Source of the DNA: Acidobacteriota bacterium
GTDB lineage: Bacteria > Acidobacteriota > Terriglobia > Bryobacterales > Bryobacteraceae
Direction of reading: 5' to 3'
DNA: 34,483 nt
NCBI GenBank assembly: GCA_025350695.1
Contig: JANXXI010000140.1
Location: 1-34,483 of the forward strand
Shown here: positions 24,844 through 34,482 of the stretch, one piece after another
Layout of the letters: the number at the start of each line of letters is the position of its first letter
Position numbering within the stretch: position 1 is the stretch's first letter
Made by a program: the position numbers and the translations under genes
The notes under the pieces: model-generated
Databases searched by the model: none
What the model was told of the DNA's origin: nothing
The model's input: the letters and a program-made list of their open reading frames with translations, nothing else

Positions 24844-25595
24844 GCGAGTTTAAGAACGACGATCAGCACAATGACCTGCGCCTGAGAAGTCATCAGGACT
24901 GCGGCACGCTCACAGCCTTGGTCTATGACTATTTCTCCACAAAGCGGGATCTCGGGCACACGCAAAAGTACCCTAAGGGAGCCGCTATCTGGGATCAGGG
25001 CGTCGGCGACCACTACATTTACATTCTGCAACGCGGGCAGGTCCTAATTACCCTCAACGATGTCGAGGGGTCCGAGGTCATCCTCCGGGTTATTAAACCG
25101 GGGGAACTGTTTGGCGAGCTCTGCTTTTGCTCGAAACGAGAACAACTCCGCGAAAATTGTGCGCGAGCGGCAATCGACAGCGAATCGCTCCAGCTCAATT
25201 ATGCTAATTTCGTCGACTACCTTCGCCGCACTCCGGATGCTTTGGAAGCTTTCACCCTGCGTCTATGCGAACGGCTTGCGGACGCGGAGAGGCGAATCGA
25301 AGTGCTCTCACATCGCGGAGCCGAGGCGCGCCTCGGCCGGCTGCTACTGCAACTGGCGCAGACGAAACCCCCGAACCATGCCAACCCCGAGCCAACAACA
25401 AAAATTGCGGCGGGTCACGACGAGCTCGCTCGCATGGCCGCCATGACGCGGCCCCATCTGACGGTGACGATGGGCAAATTGAGGACTCGCGGTTTAATCC
25501 ACTATGATCGCGGCAGCCAGCTTACGATCAACACCCAGCGCCTTCGGGATTACATAGATCAGTCGCCATTGGCGCCAAACCGAACAAGTGACTAA
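24840..25595 (+). CDS. Crp/Fnr family transcriptional regulator
   Basis: A 251-residue regulator. The cyclic-nucleotide-binding-like beta roll spans about residues 25-140 (PKGAAIWDQGVGDHYIYIL, then GQVLITLND and KPGELFGELCF). A long dimerisation helix follows, and the winged helix (HDELARMAAMTRPHLTVTMGKLRTRGLI) occupies about 185-240. The R-E-A sugar-phosphate contacts of true CRP are not evident, so another effector or none is likely. The frame extends upstream into the DUF417 gene, but GTG at 24840 overlaps that gene's TGA and gives normal length. If it regulates its own operon, the DUF417 stub would be under its control (inference). Confidence 0.85.
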   Translation: MSEFKNDDQHNDLRLRSHQDCGTLTALVYDYFSTKRDLGHTQKYPKGAAIWDQGVGDHYIYILQRGQVLITLNDVEGSEVILRVIKPGELFGELCFCSKREQLRENCARAAIDSESLQLNYANFVDYLRRTPDALEAFTLRLCERLADAERRIEVLSHRGAEARLGRLLLQLAQTKPPNHANPEPTTKIAAGHDELARMAAMTRPHLTVTMGKLRTRGLIHYDRGSQLTINTQRLRDYIDQSPLAPNRTSD

Positions 25596-25602
25596 ATAGT
25601 TG

Positions 25603-25621
25603 GGCCGAGCCGTAGTCGGCC
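25603..25621 (+). terminator. Possible terminator hairpin after the Crp/Fnr gene
   Basis: GGCCGA (25603-25608) pairs with TCGGCC (25616-25621) across a seven-base loop, eight bases after the stop. No T-run follows, so termination strength is doubtful. Confidence 0.35.
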
Positions 25622-25713
25622 GGGTGGCCTTAATGCGCCCGCGAAGGCATCAATGCAACAACACTCCCAAGCCTCCGCCCACGCGCTTTGAGATAATGTG
25701 AAACAAAGGCGCA

Positions 25714-26991
25714 ATGTCCAACCCACAGCTCACCCCGGAACTGGAACGTGAATTCAATCCTTGGCTCAATGCCGACATCCGAATCGAAGAAGCAGCCACG
25801 AAGTTGGGCCTCGACGATGGCATCAAGAAGATCCTCAAGTCGCCTTCAAAGGAACTCACCGTTCACATCCCCGTCGTGCTGGACGACGGTCGCATAGAAG
25901 TATTCACCGGATACCGTGTCCAACATTCCATCGCCCGTGGCCCCGGCAAAGGCGGCATCCGCTATGCGCCCGACGTGAACATCGACGAAGTACGCGCCCT
26001 CGCCAGTTGGATGACCTGGAAGTGCGCCGTGGCCAACCTCCCCTTCGGCGGCGCCAAAGGCGGAGTGATCTGCGACCCAAACATAATGTCCGCCGGCGAA
26101 CTTGAACGCCTCACCCGCCGCTACACCTCGGAAATCATCGACATCATCGGGCCAGAAAAAGATGTCCCCGCTCCGGACATGAACACCAACGAACAGACGA
26201 TGGCCTGGATCATGGACACCTACTCCATGCACAAGCGTGAAACCACGACAGGCGTCGTCACCGGCAAGCCCATTAACCTTGGCGGTTCGCGCGGAAGGGC
26301 CGAAGCAACCGGTCGCGGTTGCCTCTTCGTTACCCTTCAAGCTCTAAAGCACTTCAACATCGCCCCCACCACTGTGGACGTCATCATTCAGGGTTTTGGC
26401 AACGTAGGCGGCATCGCTGCCCGTCTAATGGCCAGGCAAGGAATTCGCATCACCTGCATCATTGAATACGATGGCGCGGTCCACAACCCCAATGGCTTGG
26501 ACATCGAAAAGCTCATGGCCTGGAAGAAACAACACGGTTCAATTCGTCACTTCCCCGAAGGCGAAACAATCGCATCGGCTGACGCCCTGTTCCTCAAGTG
26601 CGACGTGCTTGTGCCGGCAGCCAAAGAAAACGTAATCACGTCGGAAACCGCCGGTAAGATCAACTGCAAAATCTTGTGCGAAGGCGCGAACGGCCCCACT
26701 ACCGCAGTTGCCGACAAGATTCTTGAAGAGCGCGGCATCTTCATCATCCCCGATATTTTGGCCAACGCGGGCGGCGTAACGGTCTCTTACTTTGAGTGGG
26801 TGCAGGATCGCCAGGGTTACTTCTGGAACGAACAACTAGTAAACCAGCGCCTGGAAGAGATCATGAATGAAAGCTTCTGGGAAGTTATTCGATATGCCGA
26901 AACGCACAAAGTGAATAATCGGATTGCGGCCTACATGCTTGCACTGGACCGTGTCGCCTTCGCCATCCGCCTTCGCGGCCTTTACGCCTGA
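25714..26991 (+). CDS. gdhA: Glu/Leu/Phe/Val dehydrogenase, glutamate dehydrogenase type
   Basis: A 425-residue oxidative-deamination / reductive-amination enzyme linking glutamate and 2-oxoglutarate. The substrate lysine lies in [19 protein letters not shown] (Lys103 binding; Lys115 catalytic) with the [10 protein letters not shown] motif before it. The nucleotide fold has GFGNVG at 227-232. Length and motif order match the hexameric class GdhA/RocG of non-proteobacteria. The charge after the second dinucleotide strand ([10 protein letters not shown]) is acidic, which usually means NAD rather than NADP use, a tentative inference. AAAGG precedes the ATG by four bases. Its TGA shares a base with the mutS ATG. 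Confidence 0.95.
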   Translation: MSNPQLTPELEREFNPWLNADIRIEEAATKLGLDDGIKKILKSPSKELTVHIPVVLDDGRIEVFTGYRVQHSIARGPGKGGIRYAPDVNIDEVRALASWMTWKCAVANLPFGGAKGGVICDPNIMSAGELERLTRRYTSEIIDIIGPEKDVPAPDMNTNEQTMAWIMDTYSMHKRETTTGVVTGKPINLGGSRGRAEATGRGCLFVTLQALKHFNIAPTTVDVIIQGFGNVGGIAARLMARQGIRITCIIEYDGAVHNPNGLDIEKLMAWKKQHGSIRHFPEGETIASADALFLKCDVLVPAAKENVITSETAGKINCKILCEGANGPTTAVADKILEERGIFIIPDILANAGGVTVSYFEWVQDRQGYFWNEQLVNQRLEEIMNESFWEVIRYAETHKVNNRIAAYMLALDRVAFAIRLRGLYA

Positions 26992-29543
26992 TGACTACAC
27001 CGGAAGCCTCAACGCCGGTAATGCGGCAATACCAATCCATCAAACAGCAGGTGCCTGGGGCGCTGCTGTTTTTCCGCCTTGGCGATTTCTATGAAATGTT
27101 CTTCGACGATGCCATCACGGCCGCGCGCGAACTGGAAATCACCCTCACCGCGCGCAACAAAGATAAGGGCGACCCCATCCCCATGTGCGGCGTGCCGTAT
27201 CACGCCGCCGACGGCTACCTTGCGAAGCTGATTCAAAAAGGCTATCGCGTCGCCATTTGCGAACAGATGGAAGCCCCGTCGAAAGCTGTCAAACTAGTGC
27301 GCCGCGAAGTCACCCGCATTTTAACCCCAGGCACTGCCACCGATTCGCACATGCTGCGCTCGCGGGAAAACAATTACCTGGCCGCCGTGCATCGCAACGG
27401 CGATCGCGCCGGCATGGCTTATGTCGATGTTTCCACGGGCGAGTTCCGCGTCACCGAAATGAGTTTGGCCGAAGTGGCTCCGGCGCTTGACGCGCTGAAC
27501 GCCCGCGAAGTGCTGGCCTCCCCGGGCTTTCATCCCGATCCCTCGCGCCTTCGTACGGAAGTCGAATCCTGGACCTTCGCCTACGATTTCGCGGAACGCA
27601 TTTTGAAGGAGCATTTCAAGCTGCTCAGTCTCGATGGTTGCGGACTCGATCATCGTCCGCAAGCAGTGGCCGCTGCCGGCGCGGTGCTGCACTATCTGCG
27701 CGACACGCAGCGTTCTTCGCTCGATCATCTGGAACGCCCGGCCTTCTATGATCGCAACCAAGCCATGGTGCTCGATTCGGTCACAGTGCGCAATTTGGAA
27801 TTAGTAGAGCCGCTGTTTTCCGCCGAACAAAAAGATTCCACACTCGCCGCCATCATCGATCAAACCTGCACTGGCATGGGCGCCCGCTTGCTTCGTCGCC
27901 GCCTGCTCCGCCCATCGGTCGAGATAGCCGAGATCAATGGCCGCTTCGACCAGATCGAAAAGTTCACCAAAAACACCATCCTTCGCGCGGAAGTTCGCAA
28001 AGTGCTGGATCGCATTTTGGACATGGAACGGCTGCTCGCGAAAGTTACGCTGGGCTCCGTCTCGCCACGGGAATTACTGGCTCTGGGTCGATCGCTGGAA
28101 CGTTTGCCCGAATTGAACAAGCTTCTTGGCGAAGCGCGCTTCGATGAGCTCGCGGAAATCCGCATGCGTGTTTTAGAGGGCATCGCCGACGAGCCGCCCA
28201 TTTCCATCGCCGATGGTGGAACTATTCGCTCTGGCGTAAATGCCGAGCTTGATGAACTGCGCGACATCAGCAAAAACAGCAAGGGCTACATAGCCGCCAT
28301 TGAAGTCCGCGAGCGCGAGCGCACCGGCATTCAATCGCTGAAGGTTCGCTTCAACAACGTGTTCGGCTACTACATAGAGATCACCAGGTCGAACATGCAT
28401 CTGGCTCCAGCCGATTATGACCGCAAGCAGACTCTGGTGAACGCCGAACGCTTCACCACACCTGAACTGAAGGAACTGGAAAGCAAGGTATTGGCCGCCG
28501 AGGACCGGATCATCGCGCTCGAAAAAGAAATCTTCAACGATATCCGCGCTCTGGCGGCAACGCACGCGGGTGGAATTCGTGAGGCTGCTTCAGGCGTGGC
28601 GGACCTTGATCTAACCACAGCCCTGGCCGAAGTTGCTGTCGTAAATCGCTACGTTCGCCCCGTCATGACCGAAGGCGGAGAGCTCCGCATCGTACAAGGG
28701 CGGCATCCCGTAATTGAAAAACTGGCGGAGCGCGAGGCCGCCCGCTTCATTCCCAATGACGTTTCGCTAGACCCGGCAGCCGACCACCTGGCCCTGATCA
28801 CCGGCCCCAACATGGGCGGCAAATCCACTTACCTTCGCCAAACAGCGCTGATTTCGTTGATGGCCCAAATGGGATCATTCGTTCCCGCCACCAGCGCGAC
28901 GCTTCCAATCATCGACCGCGTCTTCACTCGCATCGGCGCGGCTGATAACTTGGCGCGGGGCCGCTCCACCTTCATGGTGGAGATGACCGAGACCGCCGTT
29001 ATCCTCAATACCGCGACGCCGAATAGCTTAATCATCCTCGACGAAATTGGCCGCGGCACGTCAACCTACGACGGCCTGGCGCTGGCTTGGGCCGTAGTGG
29101 AGCACATCCATAATAAGATCGGCGCCCGCACGCTGTTTGCCACGCACTATCACGAACTCACCATCCTCGCCGGACAACTCAAGGGCGTGTGCAACCTCCA
29201 TGTTTCAGTGAAGGAATCGGGCGACGGGATTTTGTTCCTGCGCAAGGTCGCCCCCGGAGCCGCCGACAAAAGCTACGGGATTGAGGTAGCCCGTCTGGCC
29301 GCGTTGCCTATGGCGGTAATCGAACGCGCCCGCGAGATTCTGGCGCTACACGAGAAAACCGAGTCGATCGTTACCGAGGAACTGACGCCCGAACCGCACC
29401 ATCATCAACCCATGCAGATCCGCCTGTTCGAACCCGTCGGGGGAGGGATTGCCGAACGAATTCGCGCCCTTGACCTTGATTCGCTCCGCCCCATCGAAGC
29501 GCTGCAATTGTTAGCCGAATTGCAAAAGGAGTTAAAGCAATGA
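26991..29543 (+). CDS. mutS: DNA mismatch repair protein MutS
   Basis: A full-length 850-residue mismatch sensor. The mismatch-reading F-x-E is Phe33-Tyr-Glu35 in GDFYEMF. Connector, lever and clamp regions follow. Walker A (GPNMGGKST) begins near residue 605, the STFMVEM switch near 660, Walker B (LIILDEIGRGTSTYDG) near 685 and ATHYHEL near 720. The C-terminal tail includes a histidine-rich stretch (PHHHQP) before the last helix. It is MutS1, not the clamp-only MutS2. The start overlaps gdhA by one base and the end overlaps anmK by four. An operon of gdhA with mutS has no obvious functional logic; coupling may be historical. Confidence 0.97.
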   Translation: MTTPEASTPVMRQYQSIKQQVPGALLFFRLGDFYEMFFDDAITAARELEITLTARNKDKGDPIPMCGVPYHAADGYLAKLIQKGYRVAICEQMEAPSKAVKLVRREVTRILTPGTATDSHMLRSRENNYLAAVHRNGDRAGMAYVDVSTGEFRVTEMSLAEVAPALDALNAREVLASPGFHPDPSRLRTEVESWTFAYDFAERILKEHFKLLSLDGCGLDHRPQAVAAAGAVLHYLRDTQRSSLDHLERPAFYDRNQAMVLDSVTVRNLELVEPLFSAEQKDSTLAAIIDQTCTGMGARLLRRRLLRPSVEIAEINGRFDQIEKFTKNTILRAEVRKVLDRILDMERLLAKVTLGSVSPRELLALGRSLERLPELNKLLGEARFDELAEIRMRVLEGIADEPPISIADGGTIRSGVNAELDELRDISKNSKGYIAAIEVRERERTGIQSLKVRFNNVFGYYIEITRSNMHLAPADYDRKQTLVNAERFTTPELKELESKVLAAEDRIIALEKEIFNDIRALAATHAGGIREAASGVADLDLTTALAEVAVVNRYVRPVMTEGGELRIVQGRHPVIEKLAEREAARFIPNDVSLDPAADHLALITGPNMGGKSTYLRQTALISLMAQMGSFVPATSATLPIIDRVFTRIGAADNLARGRSTFMVEMTETAVILNTATPNSLIILDEIGRGTSTYDGLALAWAVVEHIHNKIGARTLFATHYHELTILAGQLKGVCNLHVSVKESGDGILFLRKVAPGAADKSYGIEVARLAALPMAVIERAREILALHEKTESIVTEELTPEPHHHQPMQIRLFEPVGGGIAERIRALDLDSLRPIEALQLLAELQKELKQ

Positions 29544-30613
29544 GGATTGCCGGCATCATGAGTGGTACCTCGCTAGACGGCATTGACGTCGCCGTCATCG
29601 ACGTCAACGGCCGCAAGTGGGAACTGGTTGAGTTTCAATCCGCACCTTATTCAAAGCAACTGAAAGCCCGCATTCTGAATGCATCCAATCGCGTCACGCA
29701 CACTGCCGAAATTTCCCGTTTGAATTTCGAACTCGGCGAACGCTACGCCGCAGCGGTGCTGGCTTTGAAAACGAAGTCGATTGACCTGATCGGCTGCCAC
29801 GGCCAGACCATTTTTCACGAACGAGGAAACACCCTGCAAATCGGCGAGCCGGCCGTGCTCGCCGAACGCACCGAAATCCCCGTCGTCTCAAACTTCCGTA
29901 CCCGCGACATCGCCGCCGGTGGGCAAGGAGCCCCATTAGTCCCCTTCGTCGACTACCTGCTGTGGGCCGACAAAAAACTACTCCGAGTGGCGCTGAACAT
30001 TGGCGGCATAGCGAACATTACCGTTCTGCCACCCGGCGCGAAACCGGAAGAGATCGTCGCCTTCGATACTGGCCCCGGCAATATGGTGATCGATCAACTG
30101 GCGCTAATCATCACCAAGGGTAAGCAGGATTTCGACAAGGACGGAAAGCTTTTCCGCAAAGGCCAACCCAACATGGCGCTCTTGGCGAAGCTACTCAAAG
30201 CGAAATACTATAAGCAACAGCCGCCGAAATCGGCAGGCCGGGAACAGTACGGCAAGGAGTTCATCGAGGCCATGATCGCCACCGGGGAAACGCCACTAAA
30301 CCTGCTTGCCACCGCGACGCTGCTGACCGCCTCCTCCATCGCCACGGCAATTCAACGATACGCCGGCGGGCCGGTCGATGAAGTGATCGTCGCCGGCGGA
30401 GGCGCGCATAATCCTCACTTGATGAGCCACCTTGCCGCGTTGCTCCCCGGGACCACTGTCGCTCCTTCGTCCCACTACGGTGTCCCCGTCGACGCGAAAG
30501 AAGCAATCGCTTTCGCCCTGCTCGCGAATGAAACCTGGGCGCGCCGCCCTGGCAACCTGCCATCGGCCACCGGCGCGAGCCGCCCCGTTATCCTGGGCAA
30601 CATCACTTACTAG
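29540..30613 (+). CDS. anmK: Anhydro-N-acetylmuramic acid kinase
   Basis: A 357-residue kinase converting 1,6-anhydro-MurNAc to MurNAc-6-phosphate in cell-wall recycling. The N-terminal phosphate loop GIMSGTSLDGIDVA and the IGCHGQTIFH, GGIANIT, FDTGPGN and VAGGGAHNPHL motifs are all family hallmarks and intact. Length is normal. It overlaps mutS by ATGA. No etherase or beta-N-acetylhexosaminidase is beside it, so the rest of the recycling pathway must be elsewhere. Confidence 0.96.
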   Translation: MRIAGIMSGTSLDGIDVAVIDVNGRKWELVEFQSAPYSKQLKARILNASNRVTHTAEISRLNFELGERYAAAVLALKTKSIDLIGCHGQTIFHERGNTLQIGEPAVLAERTEIPVVSNFRTRDIAAGGQGAPLVPFVDYLLWADKKLLRVALNIGGIANITVLPPGAKPEEIVAFDTGPGNMVIDQLALIITKGKQDFDKDGKLFRKGQPNMALLAKLLKAKYYKQQPPKSAGREQYGKEFIEAMIATGETPLNLLATATLLTASSIATAIQRYAGGPVDEVIVAGGGAHNPHLMSHLAALLPGTTVAPSSHYGVPVDAKEAIAFALLANETWARRPGNLPSATGASRPVILGNITY

Positions 30614-30622
30614 AGGACCGCC

Positions 30623-31762
30623 ATGTACCTAACTTGGGCTGAAAAGAATGAACGGCGCATCATTGCGATGATCAAAGAAATGGTGGAGATCGAAAGCCCC
30701 AGTGACGACCCTGGCGCCGTCAACCAATTCGTCGACTGGATCGCCACACGCCTTGCTCCGATCGCCAAAATTAGAATCATTAAGGCAGGGCCGCATTACG
30801 GCAATCACCTTCTAGCCGAGTTCCACTTGCCGGGCAAAAAGAAGACCGGCCAAGTCACAGCGCTCGGCCATTCCGACACCGTGTGGCCGATGGGTACTCT
30901 CAAAACCATGCCCTTCCGGGAGGCCGATGGCCGCTTGTGGGGGCCTGGCGTCCTCGATATGAAAGCAGGCGTTGCGTTTTTCATTGCCGCCATGGAGTGT
31001 CTGCGCGAGCTCGATATTTCCGTTCCGCACAAAGTTGTCCTGCAGATCAACTCTGAAGAGGAAATTGGTAGCCACTCTTCCCGTCTGATAACTGAGCAAT
31101 CGGCCAAGGCATCGAAGGCTGTTCTTGTGTTGGAACCAGGCACAGGCCTTACCGGCAAGCTGAAAACCGCGCGCAAAGGCGTAGGCGGCTACATAGTGAA
31201 GGTCACTGGAAAAGCCTCGCACGCCGGAGTGGATTTCGAGGCAGGCGCCAACGCCATCGTCGAGTTGTCGCGCCAAATCGAAAAGATCGCCGGATTCACG
31301 GACCTGAGCCGCGGTCTGACGGTTAACCCCGGTGTAATTTCGGGTGGCACTCGGTCGAACGTGGTACCCGCCGAGGCTATGGTTGAGGTAGATATCCGCA
31401 TCGCCCGCTTGCGTGACGAAATGTCGCTGGCCAAGAAATTCCAATCTCTGAAGCCCTTCGATAGGCGGTGCCGACTGGAAATCACCGGCGGGCTGAACCG
31501 CCCGCCAATGGAGCGATCAAAAGGGATCGTCGCGCTTTACCGTCTAGCGCAAGCGGAAGCTAAGAAACTGGGTATTACCCTCGAAGAGTCGATGACAGGC
31601 GGCGGATCCGACGGCAACTTTACGGCGGCATTGGGCATACCCACACTCGACGGCCTAGGAGCCGTTGGCGAAGGCGCGCATGCGATGAACGAAAGCCTGC
31701 TTACAAACCGTATCGCGGATCGCACGGCATTGATGGCCGCGTTGGTCGTGGGGATTCAATAA
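30623..31762 (+). CDS. M20 family metallopeptidase, carboxypeptidase G2-like
   Basis: A 379-residue zinc exopeptidase. The active site is intact: GHSDTVW (His83, Asp85), GVLDMKAG (Asp112 bridging), NSEEEIGS (Glu145/146 base and ligand), VLEPG and a C-terminal EGAHAMNE histidine. The order and spacing are those of glutamate carboxypeptidase G2 and its relatives, which remove C-terminal glutamate. This is a distinct branch from the other M20 gene at 17369-18601. A gdhA gene in the same operon makes a glutamate-releasing role appealing but unproven. It starts nine bases after anmK and shares one base with the next gene (TAATG). Confidence 0.9.
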   Translation: MYLTWAEKNERRIIAMIKEMVEIESPSDDPGAVNQFVDWIATRLAPIAKIRIIKAGPHYGNHLLAEFHLPGKKKTGQVTALGHSDTVWPMGTLKTMPFREADGRLWGPGVLDMKAGVAFFIAAMECLRELDISVPHKVVLQINSEEEIGSHSSRLITEQSAKASKAVLVLEPGTGLTGKLKTARKGVGGYIVKVTGKASHAGVDFEAGANAIVELSRQIEKIAGFTDLSRGLTVNPGVISGGTRSNVVPAEAMVEVDIRIARLRDEMSLAKKFQSLKPFDRRCRLEITGGLNRPPMERSKGIVALYRLAQAEAKKLGITLEESMTGGGSDGNFTAALGIPTLDGLGAVGEGAHAMNESLLTNRIADRTALMAALVVGIQ

Positions 31763-32283
31763 TGAAAGCATCGGTATTCATCGCAACAAGCATTGACGGT
31801 TTCATTGCCAGGCCGGACGGCGCACTGGATTGGCTACCTGACAACTGCGAGCCTCACGGCTACGAAGAGTTCATGGATAGCGTGGATGCGCTTGTCATGG
31901 GCCGCAACACGTTTGAGATAGTATTGGGCTTCGGTGCATGGCCTTATGGGAAGAAGCCAGTCATAGTGCTGAGCACTACCTTGCAGGAATTAAAGACGCC
32001 ACAGGATGCAGTGTGCCACTTGATGTCCGGGACTCCGCAAGAAATCGTCAACAGTCTTGCGCAACGAGGCATCAATCATCTTTATATCGATGGCGGCGTC
32101 ACTATCCAAGGCTTCCTAAGAGCCGGCATGATCCAGCGCCTGATTATCACGCGTATACCCGTTCTGCTTGGAAGCGGAATTCCCTTGTTTGGGACTATGC
32201 CCCAAGACATTCGGCTTGAGCATGTGGCTACGAGATCGTATCCAAGCGGCTTGGTGCAGAGCGAGTATTTAGTTGGCGACTAA
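31762..32283 (+). CDS. Dihydrofolate reductase family (RibD C-terminal-like) protein
   Basis: A 173-residue single-domain protein beginning KASVFIATSIDGFIAR and containing VMGRNTFE, a KPVIVLSTT strand and LYIDGGVTIQGFL, all marks of the RibD-C/DHFR-like superfamily. These are NADPH-binding reductases, but many small members have no known substrate; true FolA is not implied. Its end overlaps the convergent MATE gene by four bases, closing the operon. Confidence 0.9.
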   Translation: MKASVFIATSIDGFIARPDGALDWLPDNCEPHGYEEFMDSVDALVMGRNTFEIVLGFGAWPYGKKPVIVLSTTLQELKTPQDAVCHLMSGTPQEIVNSLAQRGINHLYIDGGVTIQGFLRAGMIQRLIITRIPVLLGSGIPLFGTMPQDIRLEHVATRSYPSGLVQSEYLVGD

Positions 32284-33662
32284 ATCTTCTTCAACTTCCA
32301 AGCGCCGCGACGGAACAGGATTATCGCCATCACGGCCAGCACACATTGCGCCGCGAAGATTGCAACGAACAGTCCCGTTTCTCTTAGCCCCGTCCACTGT
32401 GACAGCGCCCAAGCCAACGGAATCTGCACCAGCCAAAATGCCACCAGATTCACCCGCGTCGGAGTCCAAGTGTCCCCTGCCCCGTTGAACGCCTGCATCA
32501 TCGTCATACCGAAACCGACCAGTGGATAGGCAAAGCAAATGTATCGTAAGCAACTGGAGCCGACTTCCACCACGTGCGAATCCGAACTAAACACAGCCAA
32601 AATCTTCGGCGCGAAAATTATGTAGAACAACGCCAAACTAGAAAGAAAGGCAGAGTTGATCTTGCCCGCCGTCCAGACAGCGGCCTCGGCGCGTTCTGGC
32701 TTCTTCGCGCCCAGGCACTGCCCCACAAGCGTTGCCGCCGCATTACAAAATCCCCAGGAAGGCAGAATCGAAAAAATAATCACGCGCACCGCCAACGTAT
32801 AGCCTGCCAAAGTCGCCGATCCAAAAATCGCCGCAATGCGCGCCATCGCCGTCCAACTGGCCGTGCTAATCAGGATCTGCAACATGCCGTTCAACGAAAT
32901 GCGGAATAGGCGCCACATCAAAGGCAAATCCATCTGAAATTGTCCGGCAGCGATGTGAATCCTGCTTGAGCCGCGGGTTAAATGCCAGAACTGATACGCG
33001 ACGCCGCAGCCACGCCCAATCAACGTACCCACAGCCGAACCCACAACCCCCATCCGCGGAAAGGGCCCAATTCCAAAAATCAACAAAGGATTCAAAATCA
33101 AATTAATTGCATTGGCCAGCCACAACACCCTCATCGAAATCGCGGCATCTCCCGCACCGCGAAAAACGGCGTTTAGCAGGAATAGGTACATAACGACAAT
33201 TGAGCCGCCCAGAATGATGCGGGTGTACCCCGAGTGCTCCATCACCCCTGGCCCTGCACCCATCAGCCGCAGCAAGTCCGCGCCGAACACGCCGCCTATG
33301 ACACCGAGAATTATAGAAATGAAAAAGCCGTTGAAGATGGCTTGTACGGCGCCCTTCACCGCACCCGGTGCGTCTTGCTCACCGATGCGCCGCGCCACAT
33401 AAGCCGTTGTTGAAAATCCCAGACCCATGGCAATGGCGAACACTGTCGCCATCATTGCCTCGGTCAAACCGACTGTCGCCACGGCGTCCGAACCCAGCCG
33501 GGAAACCCAAAACACATCCACAATCGCGAATAGCGATTCCATGACCATTTCAAGCACCATGGGAATTGCCAGTAGAGTGATCGCCTTCGGAAGGCTCCCT
33601 TCTGTATAGTCGCGACGGCCCCCGTGAATTGCTTCCTTCACGGAGGCCCAGATCTGTGCCAT
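32280..33662 (-). CDS. MATE family efflux transporter
   Basis: A 460-residue antiporter with twelve membrane segments in two six-helix halves. The first begins KAITLLAIPMVLEMVMESLFAIVDVFWVSRLG, a typical NorM/DinF opening, and the second half has the matching ISTASWTAM / LVGQCLGAKKPERA region. It probably exports cationic drugs or metabolites in exchange for Na+ or H+. No regulator is adjacent. Its ATG is two bases from the stop of bipA, so the two minus-strand genes may be co-transcribed. Confidence 0.9.
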   Translation of the reverse strand: MAQIWASVKEAIHGGRRDYTEGSLPKAITLLAIPMVLEMVMESLFAIVDVFWVSRLGSDAVATVGLTEAMMATVFAIAMGLGFSTTAYVARRIGEQDAPGAVKGAVQAIFNGFFISIILGVIGGVFGADLLRLMGAGPGVMEHSGYTRIILGGSIVVMYLFLLNAVFRGAGDAAISMRVLWLANAINLILNPLLIFGIGPFPRMGVVGSAVGTLIGRGCGVAYQFWHLTRGSSRIHIAAGQFQMDLPLMWRLFRISLNGMLQILISTASWTAMARIAAIFGSATLAGYTLAVRVIIFSILPSWGFCNAAATLVGQCLGAKKPERAEAAVWTAGKINSAFLSSLALFYIIFAPKILAVFSSDSHVVEVGSSCLRYICFAYPLVGFGMTMMQAFNGAGDTWTPTRVNLVAFWLVQIPLAWALSQWTGLRETGLFVAIFAAQCVLAVMAIILFRRGAWKLKKI

Positions 33663-33664
33663 AG

Positions 33665-34189
33665 TTAGTCCGTCTGTTTTTTGGGCCGCTGATTCGCCTT
33701 TAGGATTTTCATGCGCAACCGAATCGATTTCGGGGTTACTTCCACCATCTCGTCATCGTTGATGTACTCAATAGCCTGCTCCAAGTTCAATAGACGAGCG
33801 GGCACCAGGCGAATGGCTTCGTCGGAACTGGAAGCGCGCATGTTGGTAAGCTTCTTTTCCTTGACGATGTTCACGTCCAAATTGTTCTCGCGAGAATTCT
33901 CGCCAACAATCATGCCTTCGTAAACTTCAGTCGCCGGCTCAATGAACATTTCGCCACGTTCTTGCAGATTGTAAATAGCGTAACCGGTGGTCACGCCACT
34001 GCGATCGGCAATCAACGAGCCTGTGGGACGCATGGCGATTTCGCCCTGCCATTCAATGTAACCGTGGAATAGCGAGTTCATGATGGCAGTGCCGCGTGTA
34101 TCTGTTAAGAGTTCACTGCGCAAGCCGATTAACCCACGCGAAGGAATTTCAAACTCCATGCGCACGCGACCGGAGCCGTTGTTGATCAG
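33665..34189 (-). CDS. typA: BipA/TypA translational GTPase, C-terminal fragment
   Basis: About 174 residues of the C-terminal part of the ribosome-associated GTPase Bip[48 protein letters not shown] and the end [20 protein letters not shown] match domain V and the C-terminal domain of the family. The GTPase, domain II and domain III are missing. The sequence departs from BipA exactly at about 34189, where a different gene begins (see the next entry). The frame continues in the foreign DNA to an ATG at 34441, but those ~84 codons are an out-of-frame reading of an acyl-CoA dehydrogenase and not part of any real protein. Confidence 0.9.
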   Translation of the reverse strand: MINNGSGRVRMEFEIPSRGLIGLRSELLTDTRGTAIMNSLFHGYIEWQGEIAMRPTGSLIADRSGVTTGYAIYNLQERGEMFIEPATEVYEGMIVGENSRENNLDVNIVKEKKLTNMRASSSDEAIRLVPARLLNLEQAIEYINDDEMVEVTPKSIRLRMKILKANQRPKKQTD

Positions 34190-34482
34190 GCGAGATCGGA
34201 CCCCGAGCCCGGCTCCGAATAGCCCTGGCACCAGACATCCTCGCCGTTGTAGATCCGCGGCAGGAATCGCTTCTTCTGCGCATCGGTGCCGAACTTGAGC
34301 AATACCGGGCCGCACATGGCGAGTCCGAACGAGATGAGCGGCGGCGTGCCCGCATAACCGCATTCCTCCTCGAAGATGGAGCGCTGCGCGAGGCTCCAGC
34401 CGGTGCCGCCCCATTCCTCGGGCCAGGCCGGCGCGATCCACCCCTTCGCGGCCAGAATCCGGTGCCAGCGCAGCAGGTCCTC
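34189..34482 (-). CDS. Acyl-CoA dehydrogenase fragment, probably from another genome
   Basis: Reading the minus strand from 34482 gives 98 codons of an acyl-CoA dehydrogenase N-terminal domain ([55 protein letters not shown]) up to a TGA formed at the junction with bipA. The family continues after GSDLA with the FAD-binding strand, which is missing. By hand count of a few lines its G+C is near two thirds, against just over half in the bipA part. It is not a copy of the acyl-CoA dehydrogenase at 2579-3748, whose matching segment differs. Start lies outside the window. Confidence 0.85.

Noticed and set aside
25681-25700. A promoter with GATAAT as -10 before gdhA
   Set aside because: No acceptable -35 box lies 16-18 bases upstream, so a single hexamer match is not enough.
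33665-34441. One 258-codon frame joining BipA to an arginine-rich N-terminal part
   Set aside because: The first 84 codons are a wrong-frame reading of acyl-CoA dehydrogenase DNA beyond the junction, so the fusion is not a real protein.
34189-34482. A second copy of the acyl-CoA dehydrogenase at 2579-3748
   Set aside because: The matching segments differ ([10 protein letters not shown] against SEAGSGSDAFA, and different flanks), so it is not a repeat that could explain assembly collapse between the two loci.
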